Origin: Spirochaetales bacterium | GTDB taxonomy: Bacteria; Spirochaetota; Spirochaetia; CADAEX01 | DNA: 64,000 bases | Assembly (NCBI GenBank): GCA_024233785.1 | Contig: JACKPD010000009.1 | Location: forward strand, 31,356 to 95,355 | Reading direction: 5' to 3' | Part shown: one piece after another, positions 25,599 through 34,294 of the stretch | Position numbering within the stretch: the first letter of the stretch is position 1 | Layout: each line of letters begins with the position of its first letter | Translations under genes and position numbers: made by a program | The notes under the pieces: generated by a model | The model's input: the letters and a program-made list of their open reading frames with translations, nothing else | Told to the model about the DNA's origin: nothing | The model's database searches: none

Positions 25599-26567
25599 TT
25601 ACTTCAGGGAATTCTCGGAATCCGTATCTGTTTCCAGCCACCTGATTACCTTCTGGTTAAATTCTCTTGCTGAATAATATCCCATTCTTTTTAATCTTTC
25701 ATTCATGGCCGCAGTTTCAATTATTATCGGAGTATTCCTGCCTGGTTTTACAGGTATATCAACGCAGGGCACCTGTACGCCAAGTATTTCCTCAGTAATT
25801 TCACTGGAACCCAGTCTGTCATAAACTTTTTCAGAATCCCAGTCTTCAAGGTTTACGATCAGCTGCACCTGTTTCGAGTCACGTATCGCCCCAACCCCGA
25901 ATAGATGAGTAATGTTGATTATCCCCAGGCCCCTTATTTCCATATGATGAGCCAGAAATACATTCCCGCCCTTACCTTCAAGATGGTTCCCTGAGACCCT
26001 TTTTATCTCAACAAGATCATCTGCTATAAGCCGGTGCCCCCTTTCAATCAGCTCAAGGGCAGCCTCGCTTTTCCCGACTCCGCTTTTACCCTTGATCAGA
26101 ACACCTATACCGAAAACTTCAACAAATACTGCATGCATAACCTGCTGAGGAGCGAATATCCCTTCAAGGACCCTTATCAGCCTCTGGGACAGCTCAGGTG
26201 AAGTAAGCGGCGACTGAAGTATTGGACATCTGGAGTTTTCCGCCATCTGTATAAAAATTTCTTCCGGTTCCGCGCCGTATGGAAATATGCAGCATGGAAA
26301 CGGAAATGAAAAAAACCGCTCCAGCGAATCCGTGTTTTTTTCCTCAATCATCTTTTTTATATAGGCAAACTCGCCGCGTCCGAAAACCTGTATCCGCTGA
26401 TAGGCAAAATTATCAAAATACCCCGCAAGCGCGAGTCCCGGTCTGTCAAGATATGCTACCGTTATTTCCCTTCCAAGGCCTGCCCTGCCTGCAATGCATT
26501 TTAACTGAAGCGCGTCATTTTCTTTCAGGTCAAGTCCCAGCAGGTCAAGGATAGTAAATTTTTTCAT
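25599..26567 (-). CDS. hprK: HPr kinase/phosphorylase
   Basis: 322 residues, full length. The N-terminal sensory domain (1-130) is followed by Walker A GKSGVGKSEAALELIERG, RLIADDLVEI, and the family signature MEIRGLGIINITHLFG. A later CVDIPVKPGRNTPIIIE and an AAMNERLKRMGY tail complete the family pattern. It phosphorylates and dephosphorylates HPr at the regulatory serine, depending on ATP and phosphate. It lies between hpf and HPr, the common order in bacteria that use HPr only for regulation. No Shine-Dalgarno sequence is visible; a strong hairpin lies about 30 bases upstream. Confidence 0.97.
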   Translation of the reverse strand: MKKFTILDLLGLDLKENDALQLKCIAGRAGLGREITVAYLDRPGLALAGYFDNFAYQRIQVFGRGEFAYIKKMIEEKNTDSLERFFSFPFPCCIFPYGAEPEEIFIQMAENSRCPILQSPLTSPELSQRLIRVLEGIFAPQQVMHAVFVEVFGIGVLIKGKSGVGKSEAALELIERGHRLIADDLVEIKRVSGNHLEGKGGNVFLAHHMEIRGLGIINITHLFGVGAIRDSKQVQLIVNLEDWDSEKVYDRLGSSEITEEILGVQVPCVDIPVKPGRNTPIIIETAAMNERLKRMGYYSAREFNQKVIRWLETDTDSENSLK

Positions 26568-26599
26568 GCAGCTATTTTATAACAAGAAAATAAATAAGT

Positions 26600-26626
26600 G
26601 AAGAGACCTGTTTGCCAGGTCTCTTC
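26600..26626 (-). terminator. Strong hairpin between hpf and hprK
   Basis: An 11-bp perfect stem, GAAGAGACCTG (26600-26610) with CAGGTCTCTTC (26616-26626), and a five-base loop. On the minus strand it is followed by only a loose T-rich tail, so it may be a partial terminator, a processing site or an mRNA stabiliser within the operon. Confidence 0.6.
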
Positions 26627-26636
26627 ATAAAAGTCC

Positions 26637-26933
26637 TTATTCAGTATGACTTTGTATCTTATCTTTTTCCTTTGTTACCTTATTTTTAAGTTTATCGATT
26701 ATTATATCAATTCCATCATATAGATCATGGTCAACAACCTTAAGATGATGACTCAAACCCCATCTGAAATTAATATCAGCAGAAATTATATAGCCTGATT
26801 TGTCATGCTCCAGCCGAAACAGAAGATCAACGATCATATCGCCCGCAAATTCCAGTTTCTTTACCTTTTTCTCAATCTGCTCAACTGTTCTGTCAGTTAC
26901 TTCGTAATGAATTCCTTTAATTTCCAAGTTCAT
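26637..26933 (-). CDS. hpf: Ribosome hibernation factor, short HPF
   Basis: 98 residues. It has the YfiA/HPF beta-alpha fold: MNLEIKGIHYEVTDRTVEQIEKK, an HDKSGYIISADINFRWG strand pair, and KVVDHDLYDGIDIIIDKL. The length matches the short form that makes 100S ribosome dimers with RMF or simply stalls 70S ribosomes; there is no long-form dimerisation tail. AGGGGG lies six bases before the ATG. It sits in the conserved rpoN-hpf-hprK order. Confidence 0.93.
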   Translation of the reverse strand: MNLEIKGIHYEVTDRTVEQIEKKVKKLEFAGDMIVDLLFRLEHDKSGYIISADINFRWGLSHHLKVVDHDLYDGIDIIIDKLKNKVTKEKDKIQSHTE

Positions 26934-26957
26934 TTTGTTCCCCCTGATTTTTAAGGT

Positions 26958-28331
26958 TTACCTTTCATAAGAAGAGGCTATATCAAGTTCTTTTCTGTAT
27001 TTCGCAACTGTCCTCCTTGCAATTTTTATCCCTTTTTTCTCCTTGAGAAAATCGGCAAGATTCTGATCTGAAAGATGTATATCTTTCCCCTCTGTTTCAA
27101 TAATTTCCTTGATTATGTGTTTAACGCTAACCCTTGAAACCATTTTCTCTCTGGTGTCAGTGCGGGAAAGCGCTGTTGAAAAAAAGTACTTGAGTTCAAA
27201 AATCCCCCAGTCGGTCTGGACATACTTGCTTGTGGAAATTCTTGAAATTGTAGTTTCATGAACCCCGACTTTTTCCGAAATATCCTTCAGGGTAAGCGGG
27301 GAGAGATACTGGGGCCCCTTTATAAAAAAATCTCTCTGATATGCTGCTATGGCAGACGCGGTTTTTAAAAGAGTCTGATTTCTGAGATGAATAGTCTGAA
27401 TAAACCAGCTTGCCTCTTTTAACCGTGAATTTATGTACTGTACTGTTTTTTTATCAGTTATCTCACTCTCCTCTTTTAGTCCAGCGAACCCCGGGTTTAT
27501 CTTAAGGACAGGTATCTCTTCCTCGTTGAGCCTTATTACAAGCTCATCATTAACTACCCTGATCATCAGGTCGGGGATGACATAGGTTGAAGTTTCCGTG
27601 GAAAATTGCCTGCCTGGAAATGGATTTAAGGTCTTTATGTATTCAAGCGCATCTTCAACTGCCTTTAAAGATGTTTTAAGTATTTTGGATATATCCTTGA
27701 ATTTGCCTTTCTCAAGATAGTCAAAATATTTATCAATTATTTCTATTGTATATTCAGGCATGTTCCCCTTGATACCAGCCTGAACAATGAGGGACTCCCT
27801 GAAGTCGCGGGTACACGTTCCAGGAGGATCAAGCATCTGGATAAGGGATAGTGTCTCCCTGAGTTCCTCATCGGAAAAATCCCTCGCAAGGAGTTCCGGT
27901 TTTTCAATATTAAATCCGTTCTCATCAAGGTTCTGTATTAATAATTCTCCGAGCCTGAAAACAGCGTTTCTGACAGGCTGGACACTAAGCTGCCGAAGAA
28001 GATGGTCCTGCAGAGATTCCGGTCTAGACAATGCACCTTCAAGAAACATCCTTTTACTGTCATTGTCCCGGGATGCGGCGTATGAAATTCCCCCGGGATC
28101 AGATGTGTTTTCAAAATAATCATATTCTTCACTGGTTTTTCGGGGAAGATCATCAATTGATACGTTGTTGTTGTGCTCAAGAGCTTCAAGAGCAGGATTT
28201 TTTTCAACTTCATCCTGAATTTTTAATTTAAGCTCCTGTACGGGTAAAGCCATCAGCTGTATCGATTGATACATCTGGGGACTTAGCTTCATTCTCTGTT
28301 CATGTATCAATACCGGTTTCTGATTCTGCAA
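26958..28331 (-). CDS. rpoN: RNA polymerase sigma-54 factor
   Basis: 457 residues. The N-terminal region I is glutamine- and leucine-rich (MKLSPQMYQSIQLMALPVQEL). An acidic middle is followed by the core-binding domain, a helix-turn-helix region (DISEKVGVHETTISRISTSKY), and the C-terminal RpoN box ARRTVAKYRKEL. It directs activator-dependent transcription from -24/-12 promoters and is partnered here by the NtrX activator a few genes downstream. A promoter lies about 120 bases upstream (28450-28478), giving a roughly 110-base leader. Confidence 0.97.
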   Translation of the reverse strand: MQNQKPVLIHEQRMKLSPQMYQSIQLMALPVQELKLKIQDEVEKNPALEALEHNNNVSIDDLPRKTSEEYDYFENTSDPGGISYAASRDNDSKRMFLEGALSRPESLQDHLLRQLSVQPVRNAVFRLGELLIQNLDENGFNIEKPELLARDFSDEELRETLSLIQMLDPPGTCTRDFRESLIVQAGIKGNMPEYTIEIIDKYFDYLEKGKFKDISKILKTSLKAVEDALEYIKTLNPFPGRQFSTETSTYVIPDLMIRVVNDELVIRLNEEEIPVLKINPGFAGLKEESEITDKKTVQYINSRLKEASWFIQTIHLRNQTLLKTASAIAAYQRDFFIKGPQYLSPLTLKDISEKVGVHETTISRISTSKYVQTDWGIFELKYFFSTALSRTDTREKMVSRVSVKHIIKEIIETEGKDIHLSDQNLADFLKEKKGIKIARRTVAKYRKELDIASSYER

Positions 28332-28449
28332 TGCTGTCTCCAGGTATGTTGTAAAAAATTCCCCGTACTGTAAAAAATAACCCTGACGGATATCAGCATA
28401 AATTATTTATTGCTGCTTCTCAGGGAATAGCGGGAACTTCCTTATATTA

Positions 28450-28478
28450 AATTTAGGGTTGCCCTTTCTATTTGTCAA
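28450..28478 (-). promoter_or_regulatory. rpoN promoter
   Basis: On the minus strand: -35 TTGACA (28473-28478), a 17-base spacer, -10 TAAATT (28450-28455). It lies between lptB and rpoN, so rpoN can be expressed independently of the lpt genes. Confidence 0.6.
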
Positions 28479-28521
28479 TGGTTAATTGAAATCAATTCAG
28501 ATGAGCTGCCGCCTGAGGGTA

Positions 28522-29280
28522 TTACATGGTAAAATCGCGGCCGAGATAGATGTGCCTTGCAATATCATTGGCAAGTATTTCATCCCTGCTGCCCCCGGTA
28601 AGAATTTCCCCGAGATTTATAATATATGAGCGGTTTGTTATATCAAGGGTATCCCTTACATTATGGTCTGTAATAAGTATTCCGATCCCTTTTGAAGATA
28701 ATTTTTTTATAATCTGCTTGATTTCATAGACTGCAATGGGATCAATACCTGCAAAAGGTTCATCAAGAAGGAGAAATGCGGGTTTTATTGCAAGGGCCCT
28801 TGCAATCTCGGTTCTCCTTCTTTCACCCCCTGAGAGGGTATAAGCCTTCTGTTTTCTTATCTCGCTGATACCCAGTTCATCAAGCAGAGAATCAAGTATT
28901 GCATTCTTTTCACCGCTGTCAACATCCGAGCGGGTTTCAAGAATTGCCATAATATTTTCTTCAACTGTAAGTTTTCTGAAGATCGATGTTTCCTGGGGGA
29001 GATACGATATACCCAGCCTTGCCCTTTTATACATCGGGTAGGATGAAATATCGAGATTGCCGAGGTATATTTTACCTCTCGTTGCATTAATAAAACCGAC
29101 AATAAGGTAAAAAACTGTTGTTTTTCCGGCACCGTTCGGGCCAAGAAGACCTACAATCTCTCCCCTTTCCATTGAAAAACTTACATCAGCTACGGCAACT
29201 TTCTTCCTGTAAACTTTCTTGAGCCCTTCTACGCTGAGAGTGCTTTCTGACTTATTTCTCCTGCCCGCATCAATATCCAA
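28522..29280 (-). CDS. lptB: LPS export ABC transporter ATPase LptB
   Basis: 252 residues starting at TTG 29280 (GGAAA upstream). Walker A is GPNGAGKTTVFYLI, the Q-loop ISYLPQETSIFRKLTVEEN is typical of LptB, the signature is LSGGERRRTEIARAL, Walker B is FLLLDEPFAGIDP, and the switch histidine is in LITDHNVRDTL. It powers LPS extraction from the inner membrane with LptF/LptG, which are not in the window. Its order lptC-lptA-lptB-rpoN is widely conserved, and the presence of the set shows that the cell has an LPS-bearing outer membrane. Confidence 0.96.
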   Translation of the reverse strand: MDIDAGRRNKSESTLSVEGLKKVYRKKVAVADVSFSMERGEIVGLLGPNGAGKTTVFYLIVGFINATRGKIYLGNLDISSYPMYKRARLGISYLPQETSIFRKLTVEENIMAILETRSDVDSGEKNAILDSLLDELGISEIRKQKAYTLSGGERRRTEIARALAIKPAFLLLDEPFAGIDPIAVYEIKQIIKKLSSKGIGILITDHNVRDTLDITNRSYIINLGEILTGGSRDEILANDIARHIYLGRDFTM

Positions 29281-29303
29281 AGTCTTTTTCCTTTTTATTC
29301 TGC

Positions 29304-30041
29304 TCAGTTCCCTTCAGGCGGTTCTTTTTCATTGCTGATTCCGCTTCCTTTGTTATCGGAAGCGCCGTTTTCTTCACCGGGAAGCCCCTCTTCTTCCTGT
29401 TCTGTGTATATTATACCGGACACCTTGCCTTCAAGAAATATTTCATCTGTATCAAGGTTGACAGTGATTTTAAGGGCGCGGTATACATCACCTTTCCAGT
29501 GTGCCACAGGAAGGCCTGACAGCTCGAGAACCTTGTTTTTCCTTGTGTATCTTGCAAACTCGGAGCGGCAGGCCATATCCTCTTTCAGAATTCTTACCCC
29601 TATCTGTACCGTTGCTGTTTCTGTTTCACCGGCATACTCGAGATAATTTCCCTTAACAACAACTTCATTTCTGAAGTCTTCCATCACAACAGCCCCTTCA
29701 ATCCTCGAGATATCATCTTTCCTGTCAAAGACCATTTTTTCAGCTTCAATAAAAAAGCCTTTTTCACTGTCCTCGACCCTTATCATACCTGAGCACTCGG
29801 CAAACCGGTAATCATCACCGTATAATTCTATTCTTGCTGCTGTTATTACAGTAGACTCCGATATTATCTTCGCATTACCGGAAAGGACGGTATATTCCCT
29901 TCCTTTTGACATGACTGTGGAAAATCTGTCTCCGCTGAACTCAAACGTATCAGCAGAAACTTTGGCACAGACAAGTAAATTCAATAATGAAACAAAGATA
30001 AAAAAAGAGAGGAAAGGAAAAATCAGGAAACGTTTATTCAT
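29304..30041 (-). CDS. lptA: LptA/OstA-like periplasmic LPS transport protein
   Basis: 245 residues from ATG 30041, which has a GGAGGAAAGG ribosome site upstream; an earlier in-frame start would lie inside lptC. It has a signal peptide (FLIFPFLSFFIFVSLLNL), then OstA-type repeats of short strands: MSKGREYTVLSGNAKI, STVITAARIELYGDD, KVLELSGLP. LptA bridges the periplasm as a beta-jellyroll filament between LptC and LptD. An acidic low-complexity tail closes the protein (EQEEEGLPGEENGASD). It overlaps lptC by eight bases. Confidence 0.88.
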   Translation of the reverse strand: MNKRFLIFPFLSFFIFVSLLNLLVCAKVSADTFEFSGDRFSTVMSKGREYTVLSGNAKIISESTVITAARIELYGDDYRFAECSGMIRVEDSEKGFFIEAEKMVFDRKDDISRIEGAVVMEDFRNEVVVKGNYLEYAGETETATVQIGVRILKEDMACRSEFARYTRKNKVLELSGLPVAHWKGDVYRALKITVNLDTDEIFLEGKVSGIIYTEQEEEGLPGEENGASDNKGSGISNEKEPPEGN

Positions 30042-30636
30042 CTTTTTGCCCCTTTCCTCCGGAATCAGCTTCATCATCTTTGTCATCTACGTCATCAGAG
30101 ACAAATATTCCCTGTGCGCCTGATTCGAAACTGAAGCTTTTATCTGATGCTGATGACCTGAATCCGGTTCCCCTGATAAAAGAACCGTCATTTTTCCCAA
30201 TTTCTATTTCTTCTTTATTATTTTTACCGCCTGAGGAAAGGGTTTTTGCTTTTCCGTCCCAGAAAACAGAGCTTCCCTCGATATAATAACCCTCATCCAG
30301 CGAATCAATCCGGAAAGACTCATCAAATTCTATATCTTCAGTGTCTGAATAAAAATAAGCTTTCTTCGCGCCGCCTTCCGTTGCTACCAGATTATCATTA
30401 CCGTATTCTGCAAAATAAAGGCCGGTAAAAACGGTGAGGTTCTTTTTATCAAATGTTTCTGCCCTCTCCGCCTTTACAAGATAGGCAGTACTCCCTTTTT
30501 TAACAACTGTTTCGCTGAAATTGATTAAAACAGTATTGGGCGTTTTTCCTGATATCTCTTCATCGAGAAGGGCCCCTTCATAGTCGAGGCTGCATGAGAA
30601 AAACAGAAAAGTCAGAAACAGTAAATTATTTTTCAT
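30034..30636 (-). CDS. lptC: LptC-family lipoprotein
   Basis: 200 residues. The N-terminal signal ends in LFFSC, a lipobox-like cysteine near residue 15, followed by LDYEGALLDEEISGKTPN. The LptC jellyroll follows: FSETVVKKGSTAYLVKAERAE, AYFYSDTEDIEF. LptC links LptBFG to LptA in the LPS bridge. Most LptC proteins are membrane-anchored by a helix; here the anchor seems to be a lipid. The C-terminal 30 residues are Asp/Glu-rich. It overlaps pyrG by 11 bases, with AAGGAG just before its ATG. Confidence 0.82.
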   Translation of the reverse strand: MKNNLLFLTFLFFSCSLDYEGALLDEEISGKTPNTVLINFSETVVKKGSTAYLVKAERAETFDKKNLTVFTGLYFAEYGNDNLVATEGGAKKAYFYSDTEDIEFDESFRIDSLDEGYYIEGSSVFWDGKAKTLSSGGKNNKEEIEIGKNDGSFIRGTGFRSSASDKSFSFESGAQGIFVSDDVDDKDDEADSGGKGQKDE

Positions 30637-32242
30637 TCTCCTTACTTGCTCTTATAAATTCCACAAAGAGCGGGTGGGGTGAAAAAGGTTTTGAATTAAA
30701 TTCAGGATGGAACTGGACCCCAATTCCCCAGGGGTGGTCTTTCCATTCGACTGCTTCCACCAGGCTTCCGTCAGGAGTATAGCCGCTTATGATAAATCCG
30801 GCATTCAGAAATTCATCTTTGAATCTGTTGGAAAATTCAAACCGGTGTCTGTGCCTTTCTACAATCAGGTCCTTACCGTATGCCTTCCGGATTTTTGAAC
30901 CGGGAGAGAGCTTTGATTCGTTATTTCCCAGCCTCATTGTCCCTCCGAACATTTTTATATCGATCTGTTCCTCAAGAAGACTGATTACCGGATATTTTGT
31001 ATCAGGTGAAAATTCCCGGCTGTTGGCTTCAGGATACTGGAGAATGTTCCTGGCGTATTCTATGACCATTATCTGCATTCCCAGGCATATCCCGAAATAA
31101 GGAATATTGTTCTCCCGCGCGTATCCTGCCGCGCAGACCATTCCGTCTATACCCCTCTGTCCGAACCCTCCTGGAACAAGTATCCCTTTTATCCCTTCGA
31201 ACAGCTTATCCAGTGAACTGTTTTCACAGGCTGCTTTCTCAAGCTCTTCCGAATCAATCTTTACAATATCCACTTTAACGTTATTCGCGATCGCGCCGTG
31301 AAAAAGCGCTTCTACTATTGATTTATATGTATCGTTAAGGTGAATGTATTTTCCCACAAGGGCAATCTTTACAGTTTTATCCGCCGTCTTGAAAATATTG
31401 ACCACTTTTTCCCATTGAGTCAGATCAGCTTTGCCGGCTTTTATACCAAGCTTTTTAATAGCTATGCTGTCAAGGTTCTGCTTGTGATAGGCAAGCGGGA
31501 TCTCATAAATTGTTGTCTGGATATCATAGGCTGATATTACAGCGTCATCATCGACATTTGTAAAAAGAGCTATTTTTTTGCTCATCCCTTCTTCCATCTG
31601 TACCGGCGTGCGGCAAAGAAGGATATCCGGCTGAATACCGAGTTCCCTAAGCGCTTTTACAGAGTGCTGTGTCGGTTTTGTTTTCAGTTCCCCCCCGATA
31701 ACCTCAGGAATAAGGGTTAAATGAACATATAAAACATTCTCCCTGCCGATATCATGCCTGAACTGTCGTGCCGCTTCGAGAAACGGAATTGATTCAATAT
31801 CCCCTACTGTTCCGCCTATCTCAATTATTGTCACATCAACATCAGGAGATTCTCCTATCGCAAAAATCCTGAATTTAATTTCATCGGTAATATGGGGAAT
31901 AACCTGGACAGTCCTGCCCAGATACTTGCCCTCTCTTTCTTTCTGTATGACAGCCTGATATATCTGTCCGGTTGTCATGGAGTTGGCCTTTGACAGGGGC
32001 GCAGTTGTAAATCTTTCATAATTTCCAAGATCAAGATCTGTTTCCGCACCGTCGGCGGTTACATATACTTCACCATGCTGATACGGACTCATTGTTCCGG
32101 GATCCACATTAAGATAGGGATCTGCTTTCATCATTCTTACACGAAGGCCTCTGCATTCCAGCAGAGTTCCAAGCGAAGCTGCTGCAATGCCTTTCCCAAG
32201 GCTTGAACAGACTCCTCCAGTCACAAATATATACTTACTCAT
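30626..32242 (-). CDS. pyrG: CTP synthase
   Basis: 538 residues from ATG 32242 (MSKYIFVTGGVCSSLGKGI), the canonical N-terminus; upstream in-frame starts would add 12 unrelated residues. The synthetase domain has the P-loop region and DPYLNVDPGTMSPYQHGEVYV. The glutaminase domain has the nucleophile cysteine in FGICLGMQ and a late PHPLFVEF with the catalytic His and Glu (HPEFNSKPF). It aminates UTP to CTP with glutamine nitrogen. A promoter -10 lies only seven bases upstream of the ATG, suggesting a leaderless mRNA. Confidence 0.97.
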   Translation of the reverse strand: MSKYIFVTGGVCSSLGKGIAAASLGTLLECRGLRVRMMKADPYLNVDPGTMSPYQHGEVYVTADGAETDLDLGNYERFTTAPLSKANSMTTGQIYQAVIQKEREGKYLGRTVQVIPHITDEIKFRIFAIGESPDVDVTIIEIGGTVGDIESIPFLEAARQFRHDIGRENVLYVHLTLIPEVIGGELKTKPTQHSVKALRELGIQPDILLCRTPVQMEEGMSKKIALFTNVDDDAVISAYDIQTTIYEIPLAYHKQNLDSIAIKKLGIKAGKADLTQWEKVVNIFKTADKTVKIALVGKYIHLNDTYKSIVEALFHGAIANNVKVDIVKIDSEELEKAACENSSLDKLFEGIKGILVPGGFGQRGIDGMVCAAGYARENNIPYFGICLGMQIMVIEYARNILQYPEANSREFSPDTKYPVISLLEEQIDIKMFGGTMRLGNNESKLSPGSKIRKAYGKDLIVERHRHRFEFSNRFKDEFLNAGFIISGYTPDGSLVEAVEWKDHPWGIGVQFHPEFNSKPFSPHPLFVEFIRASKENEK

Positions 32243-32249
32243 AGATGTG

Positions 32250-32278
32250 ATTATTTTATACCCTTTTGAGAATGTCAA
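32250..32278 (-). promoter_or_regulatory. pyrG promoter, apparently leaderless
   Basis: Minus strand: -35 TTGACA (32273-32278), 17-base spacer, -10 AATAAT (32250-32255). Only seven bases separate the -10 from the ATG (32242), which itself lacks a Shine-Dalgarno sequence. Confidence 0.5.
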
Positions 32279-32301
32279 TTGCAGATATGGAAAAAATTAA
32301 A

Positions 32302-32329
32302 TTGACAATCGTAATTAAAAAAATATACT
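32302..32329 (+). promoter_or_regulatory. cheR promoter
   Basis: -35 TTGACA (32302-32307), a 16-base spacer and -10 TATACT (32324-32329). Transcription would begin near 32336, about 18 bases before the cheR ATG. Confidence 0.65.
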
Positions 32330-32353
32330 TAGCGATAAGAGTAAAACAAGTAT

Positions 32354-33172
32354 ATGTCCTTAACAATGACAGATTCTGATTTCGAAAAGATGAAATCCCT
32401 TATTTATGAAAAAAGCGGGATCCATTTTTCCGAAAGCAACAGGCCTATTCTGGAAAGCAGGTTAAAAGAAAGACTCAAAATTGCGAATCACGATAATATC
32501 AGTGATTATTACAAGCTGATAACGCGTGATGAAGAAGAAATGAAAATTCTTCTCGACTCTGTAACTACAAACCTGACACGTTTTTTCAGAAATACCGCTC
32601 ACATGCAGGCTTTTGAATACTATATAATACCTGAAATTGTAGAATACAAAAAAAAGATCAGGGACAATACAATTAAAATCTGGAGCGCAGGCTGTTCCAC
32701 AGGAGAAGAACCCTATACGCTCGCAATGATTTTATCTGAAATACTCCCTTCAGGATTCAATTTCTCCATTGTAGCTTCAGATTTGAGCCTGAAATCTCTT
32801 ATGACAGCAAAAACAGGGTTTTACCCTGACAGCCGCATCACAGGTGTCCCGGACAAATATCTGGCCAGATACTTTGAAAAAACATCAGGCGGTTATCAGA
32901 TTATTGATAATATCAAGAAAAATATCAAATTTGACTATCACAACCTTAAATTTGACAGCGGCCTTAAAAACCTTGATATAATCTTCTGCAGAAATGTTCT
33001 TATCTATTTTGATGATGTCGCCCAGGAGAGTGTTGTAAACAGGTTCTGGAGTTCTCTCGGCGGACACGCCTACCTTGTTATTGGACATTCAGAATCACTT
33101 TTCGGAATGAAAACAAATTTTAAATTTCACAAAACAGACTGGGCAACCTTTTATATAAAAATGACTGACTAA
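32354..33172 (+). CDS. cheR: Chemotaxis protein methyltransferase CheR
   Basis: 272 residues. The N-terminal helical domain is followed by the SAM-binding methyltransferase with IWSAGCSTGEEPYTLAM (SAM motif I), ASDLSLKSL and DIIFCRNVLIYFDD, all canonical CheR motifs. It methylates glutamates of chemoreceptors, two of which are encoded in this window. There is no TPR extension. A good promoter lies just upstream, and cheB follows after 19 bases, so the two adaptation enzymes form one operon. Confidence 0.96.
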   Translation: MSLTMTDSDFEKMKSLIYEKSGIHFSESNRPILESRLKERLKIANHDNISDYYKLITRDEEEMKILLDSVTTNLTRFFRNTAHMQAFEYYIIPEIVEYKKKIRDNTIKIWSAGCSTGEEPYTLAMILSEILPSGFNFSIVASDLSLKSLMTAKTGFYPDSRITGVPDKYLARYFEKTSGGYQIIDNIKKNIKFDYHNLKFDSGLKNLDIIFCRNVLIYFDDVAQESVVNRFWSSLGGHAYLVIGHSESLFGMKTNFKFHKTDWATFYIKMTD

Positions 33173-33191
33173 TTTAAAAAAGGAAACAGCC

Positions 33192-34280
33192 GTGGAAAAA
33201 GATAAAATAAAAGTACTTGTAGTTGATGACTCTGCTCTTATGCGTTCGCTTATAGGGAAAATAATTGACAGCCAGGATGATATGTATGTTGTGGGCAAAG
33301 CAATGAACGGCTCTTTTGCACTGCAGAAAATACCTGTACTCAAGCCTGATATAATAATACTTGATATAGAAATGCCTGAAATGAACGGTATTGAATTCCT
33401 GAGGGAAAAAGATAAAAAAAACATTGAAATCCCTGTAGTGGTTCTTTCCTCCATTGCACAGAAAGGGGCCAGGGTTACTTTTGAAGCTCTTTCTTCCGGA
33501 GCTTCGGATTTTATTACAAAGCCTACCGGCGAAGTATCCCGGAACATCAGCAGCGTAGCTGAGCAATTATGCTCTCTTATCAGAGCCTATACCGGACACA
33601 AACTGCCGGTGCAGCGGCAGCCTGAAGAACGACAGAGCATACCTGCGGCAATGCCTTCTGAAATAAAACTAAAAGAAAATTTACCTGTTTACCCCGATAC
33701 TTCAAAAGGGCAGATAGAGATAATTACAATCGGAATCTCGACAGGAGGCCCCAACGCGCTCAGGTATTTATTATCAAAAATAAAAAAGGATTTCAGGATT
33801 CCGATTGTAATTGTACAGCACATGCCTGAAGGCTTTACAGCAGAATTTGCCAGGAGTCTCGGCAGGACCTGCCCGCTTGAGGTAAAAGAAGCTGAGGATG
33901 GAGATCTCATCCTTCCAGGCAGGGTTCTTATCGCTCCCGGGAACCGGCATATAAAGGTTGAAAAAAAACGGCTTGGAGCAATCGTAACCCTTAATGAGGA
34001 TGAGCCGGTTAATGGACACAGACCTTCAGCCGGGGTATTATTCAAATCCGCTGCAGGGAACTACGGGAACAGGGTATTAGGGATAATAATGACCGGGATG
34101 GGAAAAGACGGAGCGGCTGAAATCGGAGAGATATATAAGGCAGGGGGTTATACAATTGCGCAGGATGAAGAATCATCAGTCGTGTTCGGCATGCCCCGTG
34201 TCGCAATAGAATACGGATTTATCCGGAAAGTCCTTCCGCTGGAAGAGATGGCAGATTTTATAACAAATTTAATTAACTGA
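33192..34280 (+). CDS. cheB: Chemotaxis methylesterase CheB
   Basis: 362 residues from GTG 33192 (AGGA seven bases upstream). The receiver domain (1-125) has KVLVVDDSALMR and the phospho-site IILDIEMPEMNG. The esterase domain has ISTGGPNAL (catalytic Ser), IVQHMPEGFT (His) and IMTGMGKDGA (Asp). It removes receptor methyl groups and deamidates glutamines; phosphorylation by CheA activates it. No CheA/CheW/CheY genes are in the window, so the rest of the pathway lies elsewhere. Confidence 0.97.
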   Translation: MEKDKIKVLVVDDSALMRSLIGKIIDSQDDMYVVGKAMNGSFALQKIPVLKPDIIILDIEMPEMNGIEFLREKDKKNIEIPVVVLSSIAQKGARVTFEALSSGASDFITKPTGEVSRNISSVAEQLCSLIRAYTGHKLPVQRQPEERQSIPAAMPSEIKLKENLPVYPDTSKGQIEIITIGISTGGPNALRYLLSKIKKDFRIPIVIVQHMPEGFTAEFARSLGRTCPLEVKEAEDGDLILPGRVLIAPGNRHIKVEKKRLGAIVTLNEDEPVNGHRPSAGVLFKSAAGNYGNRVLGIIMTGMGKDGAAEIGEIYKAGGYTIAQDEESSVVFGMPRVAIEYGFIRKVLPLEEMADFITNLIN

Positions 34281-34294
34281 TTGGAGTAAATAAT

